In this document: one piece after another, positions 1-5,838 of the stretch | How the letters are laid out: every line of letters starts with the position of its first letter | How positions within the stretch are numbered: the stretch's first letter is position 1 | Assembly (NCBI GenBank): GCA_002926195.1 | Contig: MZXQ01000116.1 | Location: 12,076 to 19,873 of the forward strand | From: Candidatus Methanomarinus sp. HR1 | GTDB taxonomy: Archaea; Halobacteriota; Methanosarcinia; Methanosarcinales; Methanocomedenaceae | Length of the DNA: 7,798 bases | Direction of reading: 5' to 3' | Notes under the pieces: model-generated | Databases searched by the model: none | What the model was told of the DNA's origin: nothing | The model's input: the letters and a program-made list of their open reading frames with translations, nothing else | Translations under genes and position numbers: made by a program

Positions 1-247
1 GACCAAAGGCAGCAATATAAAGGTCCGCCTACTTAGATGTAATGTAGCAAATGTTACAGACCCTTCAAATAATAAAACCAATCAAGTATCTATTGATACA
101 GTGGTAGGTAATACAGCCAACCAGCATTATGTGAGAAGGAATATCCTGACTAAAGGTTCTACTATAAAAACCAATATTGGTGATGCCAGGATCACAAGCC
201 GTCCTGGTCAGGATGGAGTAGTAAATGCAATATTAATAAAAGAATAA
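1..247 (+). CDS. rps8e: 30S ribosomal protein S8e, C-terminal part (5' end outside window)
   Basis: An open frame runs from base 2 to a TAA at 245-247 and gives 81 residues with no start, so this is the 3' part of a gene that begins upstream. The visible protein has the archaeal/eukaryotic S8e signature: KVRLLRCNVANVTDP near the start, then HYVRRNILTKG, and a C-terminus rich in TSRPGQDGVVNA. S8e is a small-subunit ribosomal protein of archaea and eukaryotes (about 125 residues in archaea), so roughly the last two thirds are present. The ending ILIKE is typical. Its presence places the window on an archaeal chromosome. I see no functional link to the mcr genes. The call rests on motif recognition from memory. 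Confidence 0.9.
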   Translation, partial: TKGSNIKVRLLRCNVANVTDPSNNKTNQVSIDTVVGNTANQHYVRRNILTKGSTIKTNIGDARITSRPGQDGVVNAILIKE

Positions 248-310
248 AATTTTTTATCGGAGGAAACATTTCCTGATTTTGATATTTTACTGAAATGTTA
301 AATAAATACC

Positions 311-336
311 AGGAGGATTATATGTTTATTATTTAG
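311..336 (+). promoter_or_regulatory. Strong Shine-Dalgarno followed by a four-codon mini-ORF ending in TAG
   Basis: AGGAGG at 311-316 lies 5 nt before ATG at 322. That frame reads Met-Phe-Ile-Ile and stops at TAG (334-336), only 3 nt before the ATG at 340 of the next gene. The mini-ORF and that gene are in the same frame. It could be a translated leader, the relic of an upstream start cut off by a stop mutation, or, if the organism decodes TAG as pyrrolysine, the true N-terminus. The Shine-Dalgarno and frame are seen directly; the role is inferred. Confidence 0.5.
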
Positions 337-339
337 AAA

Positions 340-777
340 ATGAGGGTGGCAATTTTGAAATTTGAAGATATTGAGAAATTATTAAAAGAAGAACCTGATA
401 AAGCTGCTAAAGATTTACTCAAAGAGATTGAGGACATATATGGTGAAGTTCCATATATTCTGAAGTTCATGGAAGACAAACCTGAACTATTGGTATCCAA
501 GATAATATATGATACTTCCATTATGCGAGAATTCAACCGTCTGGATCATAAAACCATAGAGCTGATTTCTATTGGTGTAGCGGCATCACTTCGATGTACC
601 CACTGTCTTGATATGCATATTCGAATAGCAAAAAGGATGGGTATATCACATGATGAAATATTTGATGCTATTCTAATAGCTGGTACTCTATCAAATGCTT
701 CTGTCCTTGCCACAGGTACCAGAACCCTGGATAAGGAGTTATCTGATAATAAGTGTAGTATTTGCGAAATACCTTAA
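340..777 (+). CDS. AhpD-like / carboxymuconolactone decarboxylase family protein
   Basis: A 145-residue alpha-helical protein of the AhpD/CMD superfamily (PF02627 type). The family signature is clear: a helix containing EFNRLDHKTIELISIGVA, then CTHC with the redox or metal pair Cys86 and Cys89 and the conserved His93 four residues later (CxxCxxxH), then GISHDEIFDAILIAGTLSNAS. Mycobacterial AhpD uses such cysteines in peroxide detoxification, but most archaeal members have no known substrate, so only the fold and a likely thiol-redox role can be claimed. A second CxxC (Cys139, Cys142) sits at the C-terminus. The start is uncertain. ATG340 has no close Shine-Dalgarno; TTG355 (giving MKFEDIEKLL) has GAGG at 342-345, 9 nt upstream, and looks like a natural family start; ATG322 has the best Shine-Dalgarno but is interrupted by TAG. 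The gene converges on mmp10. Confidence 0.8.
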   Translation: MRVAILKFEDIEKLLKEEPDKAAKDLLKEIEDIYGEVPYILKFMEDKPELLVSKIIYDTSIMREFNRLDHKTIELISIGVAASLRCTHCLDMHIRIAKRMGISHDEIFDAILIAGTLSNASVLATGTRTLDKELSDNKCSICEIP

Positions 778-790
778 TTAAGTATTAATT
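776..790. terminator. Symmetrical palindrome between convergent stop codons
   Basis: AATTAA (776-781), loop GTA, TTAATT (785-790) form a 6-bp all-AT inverted repeat. It overlaps the stop codon of the AhpD-like gene (775-777) and that of mmp10 (785-787, minus strand). It is followed by TTT on the plus strand and by TAAGG on the minus strand. The stem is weak, so a bidirectional terminator is only a suggestion; it may simply reflect two TAA stops facing each other. Confidence 0.3.
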
Positions 791-2029
791 TTGTTCTTTA
801 GTGGAAGGCATACCCAGGGTATTTATCTGATCTATGAGTTCACTCAATCCTTCTATTTCACGCTGAATGACCTCATCTTTTGACATAGATATACTCATTT
901 CACCGTCTACTGTGAGTTTGTCAGGACCTCTACGGACGATCCTGTCAATTCCATCGCGGCATAAAATATCTTTTATCTCTGCATCGTGAACGAAAGCACG
1001 GCCGGGAAAAAAGACAGTGTCTTTTACCTGAGATAAATCAATTTTTTTAATATCTTCTATAGTGATCAGGCATCCGATATCCTTTTCTACACCTATTACA
1101 TTCACCCTTGCACCCAGCTTTGAAAATATGCCCTGCAGCAGTGGTGCTGATATACGGCCTGTTAATATGGTAGCTTCCATTCCGGGTCTTGGGAGTCGTG
1201 ATAGGGCTTCCGTATTATTTATTATGGAAAATGGTGCACCAGTAACCGGGTCTAACAAAGGCGTTCCTGATACTCTGAATGAATATTCACGATCTATTTC
1301 TTCTACAATTGCAGCGAACTCTTCTATCGTATGAGTTTCTATGTTAGGAATGATAGGCGCATTCCTGAGTATCAGTCCCTGCTCAAAGGTATTGGCAAAC
1401 CTCATTAATAATAATCCTTTTGCACCGATAGCTTCCAGGTCATCGCAGGTCTTTCGCAGTACTTCACCATCGTTTACACCTGGTATCAGAACATTGGCAG
1501 CATAGACATCACAACCTCCACAGAATGTCTCAAGGTTATAAAGAGAGGCTTCCGGCGAGGTATCATGCATATACTGCCTGCGAAGCAGTGGATCAGTGGC
1601 AAATACGGTAAAGGATACTTCTTTAACACCGCATTCAAGGTAAAATTCGGCTTCATCACCTTGTGTAAATCCTTTGCCGCTGGTATAGCCGAGATGGATG
1701 GGAGACTTTAATTGAGATAACATCTCTGTCAGGGCTTCAAGTTCCGGATAGCAGCTAATATCACCGCCTCCGCTTATTGTAATATGTTCAATTTCCTCAT
1801 GATTGACCTGAAGTATTCTGTCTATGTCCCTTATCACCATTTGAAGTGGTTTGAATCCGGGGTAGGATTCTTTTACACTTTCAGTACAGTAATGACAACC
1901 TTTTTGGAAAGGAAGACAGTGTTTACATCCAAGTGGAGGAATTTCCTTTACTGCCTTAAAGTAGCAGTATTTGCAAAATCCCATACAGTCAAGTCCGGGT
2001 CTTCCTCCTATATCAGCAAGTAATTCCAT
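785..2029 (-). CDS. mmp10: Mmp10, cobalamin-dependent radical SAM methyltransferase acting on an McrA arginine
   Basis: A 414-residue protein, close to the usual family length of about 410. The N-terminus MELLADIGGRPGLDCMGFCK is the hallmark of methanogenesis marker protein 10. The radical SAM cluster motif is Cys15, Cys19 and Cys22 (CxxxCxxC). It is followed by Tyr23, which as I recall is an unusual extra ligand to the cluster in the Methanosarcina acetivorans structure. A second cysteine group (Cys35, Cys38, Cys45, Cys48) follows, as in the family. A glycine-rich SAM-binding strand lies near residues 84-90 (TISGGGD). The C-terminal third should form the cobalamin-binding part. The known reaction is methylation of an arginine to 5-(S)-methylarginine in McrA (Arg285 in M. 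acetivorans). The matching residue here is Arg293 of McrA, in a fully conserved LPARRARGPNEPGG context. A minus-strand AAAGGA lies about 10 nt before the ATG. It is divergent from mcrB, as in Methanosarcina. Confidence 0.95.
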   Translation of the reverse strand: MELLADIGGRPGLDCMGFCKYCYFKAVKEIPPLGCKHCLPFQKGCHYCTESVKESYPGFKPLQMVIRDIDRILQVNHEEIEHITISGGGDISCYPELEALTEMLSQLKSPIHLGYTSGKGFTQGDEAEFYLECGVKEVSFTVFATDPLLRRQYMHDTSPEASLYNLETFCGGCDVYAANVLIPGVNDGEVLRKTCDDLEAIGAKGLLLMRFANTFEQGLILRNAPIIPNIETHTIEEFAAIVEEIDREYSFRVSGTPLLDPVTGAPFSIINNTEALSRLPRPGMEATILTGRISAPLLQGIFSKLGARVNVIGVEKDIGCLITIEDIKKIDLSQVKDTVFFPGRAFVHDAEIKDILCRDGIDRIVRRGPDKLTVDGEMSISMSKDEVIQREIEGLSELIDQINTLGMPSTKEQN

Positions 2030-2065
2030 TTTTTATCATTCCTTTGTTATCTGCATTTCATATTG

Positions 2066-2075
2066 ACTATATAGT
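2066..2075 (-). promoter_or_regulatory. Candidate TATA element for mmp10 (perfect palindrome)
   Basis: ACTATATAGT is a perfect 10-bp palindrome about 37-46 nt upstream of the mmp10 start on the minus strand. On that strand it sits in AATATAACTATATAGTC, resembling an archaeal box A with A-rich DNA before it. Initiation about 25 nt downstream would give a leader of roughly 10-20 nt, enough for the AAAGGA ribosome site. Because the site is a palindrome it could equally be an operator. Confidence 0.35.
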
Positions 2076-2094
2076 TATATTGTTTACGGCAAAA

Positions 2095-2152
2095 AACAGG
2101 TTTGAAGTATTATAATTTTTTTTATAGTATATCGAAAACCTGTTATATCGAA
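2095..2152. repeat. 9-bp inverted repeat and overlapping 9-nt direct repeat in the shared upstream region
   Basis: AACAGGTTT (2095-2103) and AAACCTGTT (2136-2144) are perfect reverse complements separated by 32 AT-rich bases. Overlapping the right arm, TATATCGAA occurs twice (2128-2136 and 2144-2152), 16 nt apart start to start. The 32-nt interior contains TATTATAA and TATAGTATA, which resemble archaeal TATA boxes. This arrangement looks more like a protein-binding control region than chance, but no known regulator site is recognised. It lies about 65 nt from mmp10 and 445 nt from mcrB. Confidence 0.5.
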
Positions 2153-2173
2153 TTTGTTCATTTCGTTCACATT

Positions 2174-2206
2174 TTCTAATCTTCGGCTCTTAGGAGGGCC
2201 CCAGTC
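2174..2206 (+). repeat. Tandem hairpin repeat, copy 1
   Basis: This 33-nt unit begins with TTCTAATCTTCGGCTCTT (18 nt identical in copy 2) and ends with CAGTC. Inside it, GGCTCT (2185-2190) pairs with AGGGCC (2195-2200) around a TAGG tetraloop, with one U-G wobble. Overall 29 of 33 positions match copy 2. It probably acts as structured RNA or is a dispersed repeat element. I recognise no named family. Confidence 0.65.
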
Positions 2207-2222
2207 GAATATTTTACAAATC

Positions 2223-2255
2223 TTCTAATCTTCGGCTCTTCCGAGAGCCTCAGTC
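2223..2255 (+). repeat. Tandem hairpin repeat, copy 2
   Basis: This is the second copy, 49 nt after the first. GGCTCT (2234-2239) pairs perfectly with AGAGCC (2244-2249) around TCCG, a loop of the UNCG kind in the plus-sense RNA. The stem is kept in both copies although the right arm differs by one base (U-A here, U-G wobble in copy 1). An outer two-pair helix (CT at 2230-2231 with AG at 2252-2253) is also shared, across a small internal loop. Function is unknown. Confidence 0.65.
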
Positions 2256-2287
2256 AAGAAAATCCGGGCAGAGGAGGATTCTTTTTT
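2256..2287 (+). terminator. Terminator-like hairpin with T-run after the tandem repeats
   Basis: AAGAAAATCC (2256-2265) can pair with GGATTCTT (2276-2283), with two bulged A residues and a 10-nt purine-rich loop. It runs directly into a stretch of six T (2282-2287). The stem is weak. With the repeats just upstream it could end a short transcript or act as an attenuator within a long mcr leader. The purine-rich loop GAGGAGG could also be a Shine-Dalgarno exposed or hidden by the stem, but no convincing gene follows it. Confidence 0.35.
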
Positions 2288-2435
2288 AGTATGCAATGGT
2301 ATTTTTAATGTTCTTCGTATATTTCCTTTAAAATATAAGAATTAATATATTTTCAGCATCTATCACGATTAATCCGTAATCTTTAAGTAGGTTTATTGAA
2401 TAGATGGTAGTACAGAAAACTGGAGTTGGATAAAA

Positions 2436-2453
2436 AATAAAAAATATAATAAC
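2436..2453 (+). promoter_or_regulatory. Candidate distal mcr promoter (A-rich BRE plus TATA-like box)
   Basis: The run AATAAAAAATATAATAAC has an A-rich BRE-like stretch followed by a TATA-like core. It lies about 145-160 nt before the mcrB start. Initiation about 25 nt downstream would give a leader of roughly 120 nt. This is pattern matching only; the whole region is AT-rich, so false matches are likely. Confidence 0.35.
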
Positions 2454-2519
2454 AAAATCATATAATACAGGTTTTTTGGTAATAAGAGCATTTATTAAAT
2501 CCTTTTTTGGCTCTTTTTC

Positions 2520-2549
2520 AAAATCTCATGATTTTTGTAATTATATAAT
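2520..2549 (+). promoter_or_regulatory. Candidate proximal mcr promoter (TTATATAAT) next to a small inverted repeat
   Basis: TTATATAAT at 2541-2549 is close to the archaeal box A consensus. It would place a start site near 2570, giving a leader of about 27 nt that still includes the AGGAGG at 2581. Immediately upstream, AAAATC (2520-2525) and GATTTT (2530-2535) form an inverted repeat around TCAT, a possible operator. The usual A-rich BRE is poor here. I cannot tell whether this box or the distal one is used. Confidence 0.4.
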
Positions 2550-2580
2550 CCGCAATGAAGGTTTTCAAGAAAAGAATTAA

Positions 2581-2599
2581 AGGAGGAAAAATAAACGTG
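2581..2599 (+). promoter_or_regulatory. Ribosome binding site that fixes the GTG start of mcrB
   Basis: AGGAGG (2581-2586) lies 10 nt before GTG at 2597. This decides against the in-frame ATG at 2555, whose extension would contain the Shine-Dalgarno itself. Confidence 0.8.
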
Positions 2600-3901
2600 G
2601 CTGACAAAATAGACCTATATAGCGATAGAGGAGCTAAACTCAAGAGTGGCGTAATTCTTGAAGATATTAGCCCCCTAAGAAACAAAGCCATTAAACAGAT
2701 CATTCACGACACGAAGCGATCAGCAGCCGTGGATCTTGCCGGAATCGAGAAAGCTCTGGCATCTGGTAAATATGGTGGTAAAGGCAGGCAAATCCAGGGA
2801 CGAAAACTGGAACTTGATGTAGTCAAGAATGCAGATTCCATAAAAGCCAAGATGGAAGACCTTGTTAGAGTCGATAAAGGCGATGATACGAATATCGATT
2901 CACTAAACGGCGGTAAACAGCTGTTTGTACAGGTTCCATCAGCTCGAATGGAAGCAGGTGCGGAGTTTGTTGCATCACTGACATGCTCAGCAATGTCATG
3001 CGTTCAGGCAATGATCGATACTTTTGATCTTAGCATGTTCGTAGTACCTGAAGTAAAGGCTGCAATAATGGGACAGTATCCACAGACCATGGATATGGCC
3101 GGCGGAAATGTGAAATCGATCCTTGAGATCCCCCAGAAAGATGAGGGGATGGGTCATTCACTGAGAAATATCATGGCAAACCACCTGGCTGCCGTGACAA
3201 AGAAGAATGCAATGAATACAGCAGCACTGTCATCAATCTATGAACAGGCAGGCGTATTCGAGATGGGTAATGCCCTGGGACAATTCCAGAGACATCAGCT
3301 TTTAGGCCTGGCATATCAGGGACTCAATGCAGACAATTTAGTCTATGATGTAACCAAGGCAAACGGTGCAACCGGTACAATCGGTACTGTAATGCACTCC
3401 ATCGTAGAGCGCGGACTCGCCGATAAAATACTCGTAGCTGATAAGAAATTCGACTCAGGATATGTATGCTATAAAGCAACTGATGTTGCTAAATGGAATG
3501 CATATAATGCAGCCGGAACCCTTGCATCAAACCTGGTAAACTGCGGTGCAGGAAGATCACCACAGCACGTTTCATCAACACTGTTGTATTACAACGACCT
3601 TGTTGAGAAAGAGACCGGACTTCCAGGATGCGACTATGGTAAAGTACAGGGTACTGCAGTAGGATTCTCCTTCTTCAGTCACTCCATCTATGGTGGCGGC
3701 GGACCTGGTGTATTCAACGGTAACCACGTAGTTACCAGGCACTCAAGAGGCTTTGCTATCCCATGTGTGGCAGCAGCAGTTTCACTTGATGCCGGTGTCC
3801 AGATGTTCACACCAGAGATGACATCAGCACTTGTAGGAGAAACTTTCGGTTCATATGAAACATTCAGAGCCCCCCTTAAGGCAGTCGCCGGAGCAGTGTA
3901 A
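2597..3901 (+). CDS. mcrB: Methyl-coenzyme M reductase beta subunit
   Basis: McrB is the beta subunit of the cytoplasmic alpha2-beta2-gamma2 enzyme that interconverts methyl-CoM plus CoB with methane plus heterodisulfide. From GTG2597 it has 434 residues, the length I recall for Methanosarcina McrB. Its start VADKIDLYSDRGAKL aligns with the family. An in-frame ATG at 2555 would add 14 atypical residues across the ribosome site and is not preferred. Family blocks include GGKGRQIQGR, YPQTMDMAGGNVKSI, RNIMANHLAAVTKKNAMN, SSIYEQAGVFEMG and LPGCDYGKVQGTAVGFSFFS. The active-site Phe and Tyr (Phe361 and Tyr367 in M. marburgensis) correspond to Phe359 and Tyr365 here, in SFFSHSIYGGGGPG. It is the first gene of the operon; mcrD starts 21 nt later. 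No frame damage is seen. Confidence 0.98.
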   Translation: MADKIDLYSDRGAKLKSGVILEDISPLRNKAIKQIIHDTKRSAAVDLAGIEKALASGKYGGKGRQIQGRKLELDVVKNADSIKAKMEDLVRVDKGDDTNIDSLNGGKQLFVQVPSARMEAGAEFVASLTCSAMSCVQAMIDTFDLSMFVVPEVKAAIMGQYPQTMDMAGGNVKSILEIPQKDEGMGHSLRNIMANHLAAVTKKNAMNTAALSSIYEQAGVFEMGNALGQFQRHQLLGLAYQGLNADNLVYDVTKANGATGTIGTVMHSIVERGLADKILVADKKFDSGYVCYKATDVAKWNAYNAAGTLASNLVNCGAGRSPQHVSSTLLYYNDLVEKETGLPGCDYGKVQGTAVGFSFFSHSIYGGGGPGVFNGNHVVTRHSRGFAIPCVAAAVSLDAGVQMFTPEMTSALVGETFGSYETFRAPLKAVAGAV

Positions 3902-3922
3902 ATAAAAAAAAAGAGGATTTAA

Positions 3923-4438
3923 ATGGTCGATTACTATTCAGCACCAAAAAAGCCAATTCAGGTTGAAATTTTTCCACAGAAATTATTAATGCCCGATACA
4001 GCCGAAGAGTTACTTAACTCAATCGATAAAGTAACAGGCGTGCTCAGGATGATGATTCAGGGATCCGGTCTGCCCATGAGAGTCTCATGCGGCCCCGGGA
4101 TTGGTACTCCGATAGATCGTTCTGACCGGCGTATTATCAATGTTTCAGGTCAAGCTTTTGAACTGAACATCAGAGTAGGCCGGATACGGGTTGAACTTGA
4201 GGACAAAAGCGCAAAGGAACCACTTCGAGAGGCAGTAGAAAATTCATTGCCTATTCCGTTCGAATTTAGAGAAGGGTTCTTTTTTCGCAAGAAAGCTTCT
4301 TTAACAGACTATGCTAAATACGGTTTTAAAAGCAGGGAAGATGAATCTATCAATATTGAGGACGAGCGCCTCTTAGGATTAATTGACCCTAAAGCAGACC
4401 CAAAAGACCGTATATGCATGTTAGAATCAAATGAGTGA
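3923..4438 (+). CDS. mcrD: Methyl-coenzyme M reductase operon protein D
   Basis: McrD is a 171-residue accessory protein encoded within mcr operons. It is not a subunit of the mature enzyme. Published work finds it bound to MCR and suggests a role in assembly or F430 loading, but its exact action is not firmly settled. The protein here has the family core QVEIFPQKLLMPDTAEELLN near the N-terminus and SDRRIINVSGQAFELNIRVG around residues 68-90. It is predicted to be soluble, with no signal peptide or membrane segment. An AGAGGA (3912-3917) lies 5 nt before the ATG, after a run of nine A. The last codons overlap the start of mcrC by 8 nt, which suggests translational coupling. Confidence 0.95.
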   Translation: MVDYYSAPKKPIQVEIFPQKLLMPDTAEELLNSIDKVTGVLRMMIQGSGLPMRVSCGPGIGTPIDRSDRRIINVSGQAFELNIRVGRIRVELEDKSAKEPLREAVENSLPIPFEFREGFFFRKKASLTDYAKYGFKSREDESINIEDERLLGLIDPKADPKDRICMLESNE

Positions 4439-5060
4439 TCATATGTTCGGACGAGAGACACAGTGTGTGGATTGCAGAGAAAGTATGGGTCTAGGCCGGG
4501 GAGGAGGACTTGCCCAGAGGGGTACGCTCTCAGAAACCGGTAGGCCTGATGTGATCGCAGTTGCTATGTCTCCGGGACGGCGTCATATTACCAAACCTGT
4601 ATGTGAGATCACATACGGGCTAAGAAGGGAAAGAATCCAGGTTAGTGTACTTGTGCTCAATTCAGGTGCAGGTGTACCCGAAGATTTACATAAAGAATCT
4701 ACAATGGGATACGGTCCCAAATTCGGGTTAAATGCCAAGGAATTAGCACAGATAGGCAGACACAAACTGCTGGTCCTTCATTTGGGAAATATTGATTCGC
4801 ATGTAATAAGCAAAACAAAAGAAGTACTCAAATATGTGGATATTCCAACTATAGTGGCCTGCCAGAATCCAATGGATTTTGAGCAGTTTGCTGAAGCAGG
4901 AGTCAGAACCAGACTGGTAAAACCCAGGCCTGAGAAAATTCAGACCGGGGGAACAGTTATGGAGATCGTAAGCGGAATCACAAGAGGCGAGACCTGTTCC
5001 AGGGAAAACCTCAATAAGATTGTTAATTACGTAAAGACCATTAATCCGGAAAATAACTAA
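4431..5060 (+). CDS. mcrC: Methyl-coenzyme M reductase operon protein C (MCR activation component)
   Basis: McrC, 209 residues here. In Methanothermobacter it belongs to the large ATP-dependent complex that reduces the nickel of F430 to Ni(I) and so activates MCR. Diagnostic segments are GLGRGGGLAQRGTLSE, AVAMSPGRRHITKPVCEITY and VLVLNSGAGVPED in the N-terminal half, then NPMDFEQFAEAGVRTR and RPEKIQTGGTVMEIVSG. Cys-x-x-Cys occurs near the N-terminus (QCVDCRE). Two starts are possible: ATG4431, overlapping mcrD by 8 nt, and ATG4443, which gives MFGRETQ, closer to the family N-terminus I remember. Neither has a clear Shine-Dalgarno, so coupling to mcrD translation is likely. Part of an intact operon; mcrG begins 15 nt after the stop. 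Confidence 0.95.
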   Translation: MSDHMFGRETQCVDCRESMGLGRGGGLAQRGTLSETGRPDVIAVAMSPGRRHITKPVCEITYGLRRERIQVSVLVLNSGAGVPEDLHKESTMGYGPKFGLNAKELAQIGRHKLLVLHLGNIDSHVISKTKEVLKYVDIPTIVACQNPMDFEQFAEAGVRTRLVKPRPEKIQTGGTVMEIVSGITRGETCSRENLNKIVNYVKTINPENN

Positions 5061-5075
5061 GGAGATGATGTAATA

Positions 5076-5825
5076 ATGGCATATAAACCACAATATTATC
5101 CCGGCAGCACTTCAGTTGCTGAGAATAGAAGAAAACACATGTCAAATAATGTCGAGAAGCTCAGAGAGGTCTCAGATGAGGACCTGACAGCTATGCTGGG
5201 TCATAGAGCACCTGGTAGCGACTATCCAAGCACACATCCACCCCTGGCAGAGATGGGAGAACCAGATTGCCCTGTAAGGCAAATGGTTACACCTACGCCA
5301 GGTACAGCAGCAGGCGATAGGGTAAGGTATGTACAGTGGGCAGATTCCATGTACAATGCACCTTCCGTACCATACTGGAGATCATATCACGCAGCTATCA
5401 ACCATAGAGGTGTAGATCCAGGTACGCTATCCGGCAGGCAGGTCGTAGAGGCCAGAGAAAGAGATATGGAAGCGTGTGCCAAGGAGCAGGTCGAGACAGA
5501 GATGACCTGTCCCGGTCTGGCTGGACTGAGAGGCGCAACAGTGCACGGTCACTCCTGCAGACTGCAGGAAGATGGTGTAATGTTCGATATGCTTGACAGA
5601 CGCCGACTTGAAGGCGATGTAATCATACAGGATAAGGACCAGGTAGGTGTACCTCTTGATCGAAAGGTCAATATGGGTAAACCTATGTCCGAAGCCGAGG
5701 CAGCCAAGAGAACCACATTCTATAGAATAGACAATGTTGCATTCAGAGATGATAAAGAAGTCATTGAATGGATGCAGAGAGTTTGGGAACTGAGAACATT
5801 ATATGGATATCAGCCCCATGATTAA
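5076..5825 (+). CDS. mcrG: Methyl-coenzyme M reductase gamma subunit
   Basis: The gamma subunit of MCR, 249 residues, about one longer than I recall for Methanosarcina. It starts MAYKPQYYPGSTSVAENRRK and keeps the family blocks LGHRAPGSDYPSTHPPLAEM, AAGDRVRYVQWADSMYNAP, GVDPGTLSGRQVVEARERDM, GLRGATVHGHS and RLQEDGVMFDMLDRRRLE. Arg121 in TLSGRQ corresponds to Arg120 of M. marburgensis, which helps hold coenzyme B. A GGAGATGATG Shine-Dalgarno (5061-5070) precedes the ATG, right after the mcrC stop. The extra residue falls in the loop EMTCPGLAG, which carries a cysteine. mcrA starts 13 nt after this gene ends. No truncation is seen. Confidence 0.98.
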   Translation: MAYKPQYYPGSTSVAENRRKHMSNNVEKLREVSDEDLTAMLGHRAPGSDYPSTHPPLAEMGEPDCPVRQMVTPTPGTAAGDRVRYVQWADSMYNAPSVPYWRSYHAAINHRGVDPGTLSGRQVVEARERDMEACAKEQVETEMTCPGLAGLRGATVHGHSCRLQEDGVMFDMLDRRRLEGDVIIQDKDQVGVPLDRKVNMGKPMSEAEAAKRTTFYRIDNVAFRDDKEVIEWMQRVWELRTLYGYQPHD

Positions 5826-5838
5826 GAGGTGATAGAAA

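Noticed and set aside
1062..1334. Plus-strand open frames inside mmp10 (1062-1334 and 1784-2023)
   Set aside because: They lie wholly opposite the conserved mmp10 coding sequence and show no recognisable protein motif.
2174..2255. CRISPR array
   Set aside because: Only two units, imperfect, with a 16-nt gap between them and no further repeat; each unit is a hairpin of its own.
2291..2308. Five-codon leader ORF (MQWYF) after GAGGAGG
   Set aside because: The Shine-Dalgarno is about 13 nt away and a T-run lies between; the ORF is too short to support without translation data.
2555..2596. Upstream in-frame ATG that would lengthen McrB by 14 residues
   Set aside because: The AGGAGG ribosome site lies inside this stretch, and GTG2597 gives the family's usual 434-residue length and N-terminus.
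4743..5093. Minus-strand 116-residue open frame within mcrC
   Set aside because: It is antisense to a well-conserved gene, with no family resemblance and low-complexity, membrane-like composition from reverse-complemented codons.
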